From: Candidatus Altimarinota bacterium
GTDB taxonomy: Bacteria > Patescibacteriota > Gracilibacteria > BD1-5 > UBA6164
Assembly: GCA_027062145.1 (NCBI GenBank)
Contig: JAMOTX010000026.1
Span: 1 to 8,633, forward strand
DNA: 8,633 nt
Direction: 5' to 3'
A program made the position numbers and the translations under genes. Positions 7,709 to 8,633 of this stretch are shown here, piece after piece (position 1 is the first letter of the stretch; the number at the start of each line of letters is the position of its first letter). The notes under the pieces are model-generated. The model made no database searches. It was not told the origin of the DNA and saw nothing but the letters and a program-made list of their open reading frames with translations.

Positions 7709-8633
7709 ATGCTTAAAGATCCAATTTTAACTTGAAAAGAAAAGCTTAATTTTAGTAAGTATTCAAAACTAGATTACGAACCTATAATTGAACAAGTTAG
7801 GGAAAAAATGTCTTACTTATTTACTTTTTATAATCATTTAAAAGTTCAACAGGGACAAAATGTAAGCTTAATAGATCTTGAAAGGTATCTTTTAGAATTT
7901 AAAAAAAAGTATAACTTGCCATTATTAAAAAAAATATCTTTATTAAAGGAAAAAGGACAAATATTCATATTAATTAACAATATAAAAATTAATTTAAATA
8001 AAAAATTTAATGATCAATTTGAAAAACTCAAAAAGTCTTTGTCTCCTGATTTGAATAATCAAAATCTTGTAAAACTGTTATGATTTGAGTATTCCACAAA
8101 ATTAAATTCATTTATAAAAGTTTTTTATATAAGTTGAAGTTATTTGGAATACGACTTTTTTTCCTTTTGGGAGGATGTGGATTTTTTTTATAAGTATATA
8201 CAAAATTTTTTTAAGGAGGATGAAAATATTAAATTAAATCCCATAGATTTAGATTATGCTTTTAGATATGATAATCGTTATGTAGTAAAAAATAAAGATA
8301 TAATAATTCCCTTATTTAAAATCTCTTTTGGAAATAAACATGTTTTAGATTTAGTCGAGATTAGAAAAAAAAACTTTAATATCCGTGTTTTAAAATTACC
8401 TGATAATTATGATGTAGAACTGATTTATACATTTTTAAAAAAATGATATGAAAAAAATTATTCACAAACAGAAATTCCGATATTAAATTTTTCTAGTTAT
8501 TTTTCTAATATACTTAATTATATAAATTGTTACTATAAGTTTACTTATAAGCTTAAATATCATATACAGCATTATGATAATTTATTTGACATTCCACAAA
8601 GTTTTTTCTGAAATAATTTTTTACCAGATATAA
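7709..8633 (+). CDS. Uncharacterised protein, at least 308 aa, cut by the right edge
   Basis: An open frame from ATG to the window end with 5 TGA and 3 GGN glycines. An in-frame TAA at 7700-7702 lies just before the start, and no Shine-Dalgarno is seen. ATG 7808 is an alternative start, but the upstream part keeps the same composition and includes a TGA-coded Gly at codon 9, so 7709 is preferred. No family is recognised. Residues 20-75 are helical. Residues about 75-95 hold a strand pair (GQIFILINNIKINL). Residues 150-180 are strikingly aromatic (DFFSFWEDVDFFYKYIQNFF). Residues 185-235 look beta-rich (RYVVKNKDIIIPLFKISFG). Two of six arginines use CGT, as in the 166-aa gene. It follows that gene after a 177-bp gap with its own candidate promoter. 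The C-terminus is not visible. Confidence 0.82.

Noticed and set aside
8213..8222. AAGGAGG directly next to an ATG inside the 7709 gene
   Set aside because: The ATG overlaps the motif with no spacing, is in another frame and opens only a few codons before a TAA.
1..8633. TGA read as tryptophan (Mycoplasma-type code)
   Set aside because: It would put Trp at glycine positions of the ATP-grasp nucleotide-binding loop and give dozens of Trp in Lys/Glu-rich proteins. TGG is also used for Trp.

Overview
The window is very AT-rich: about 20% G+C in a sampled stretch of coding sequence. Long reading frames appear only if TGA is read as a sense codon. I count 68 in-frame TGA codons in seven genes, against 28 GGN glycine codons in the same genes; tryptophan uses TGG (four seen). 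Only one gene has a family I recognise well, the ATP-grasp gene at the left edge. There TGA falls on expected glycines, for example in IKPN-K-G-S with G encoded by TGA. TGA = Gly (translation table 25) points to the candidate phyla Absconditabacteria (SR1) or Gracilibacteria. A Mycoplasma-like TGA = Trp code does not fit.

Layout. The left edge (1-243, minus strand) holds the N-terminal 81 codons of an alpha-L-glutamate-ligase-related / sugar-transfer-associated ATP-grasp enzyme. A 127-bp divergent intergenic region with candidate promoters on both strands separates it from a run of seven plus-strand genes. These are a 797-aa unknown protein (371-2764); a 510-aa unknown protein with a P-loop-like GHGKTAG motif (2855-4387); a 67-aa protein with its own strong Shine-Dalgarno and intrinsic terminator (4451-4654); a 325-aa unknown protein (4769-5746); a 420-aa helical protein resembling the TelA family (5750-7012); a 166-aa unknown protein (7031-7531); and an unknown protein cut by the right edge (7709 to the end, at least 308 aa). 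There are no RNA genes, CRISPR arrays, transposases or recognisable phage structural genes.

How the genes may work together. The 325-aa, TelA-like and 166-aa genes are separated by 3 and 18 bp and probably form one operon. The 371 and 2855 genes read in the same direction from a good promoter at 315-344, with a 90-bp gap containing a 22-bp tandem duplication. The 67-aa gene interrupts this series and looks different: no TGA codons, higher G+C (28%), the only clear Shine-Dalgarno in the window, and its own promoter-proximal repeats and terminator. None of the large proteins shows an obvious signal peptide. The cluster is best described as an accessory block of lineage-specific cytoplasmic proteins with one possible TelA-like stress-response member. 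Its function cannot be read from sequence alone.
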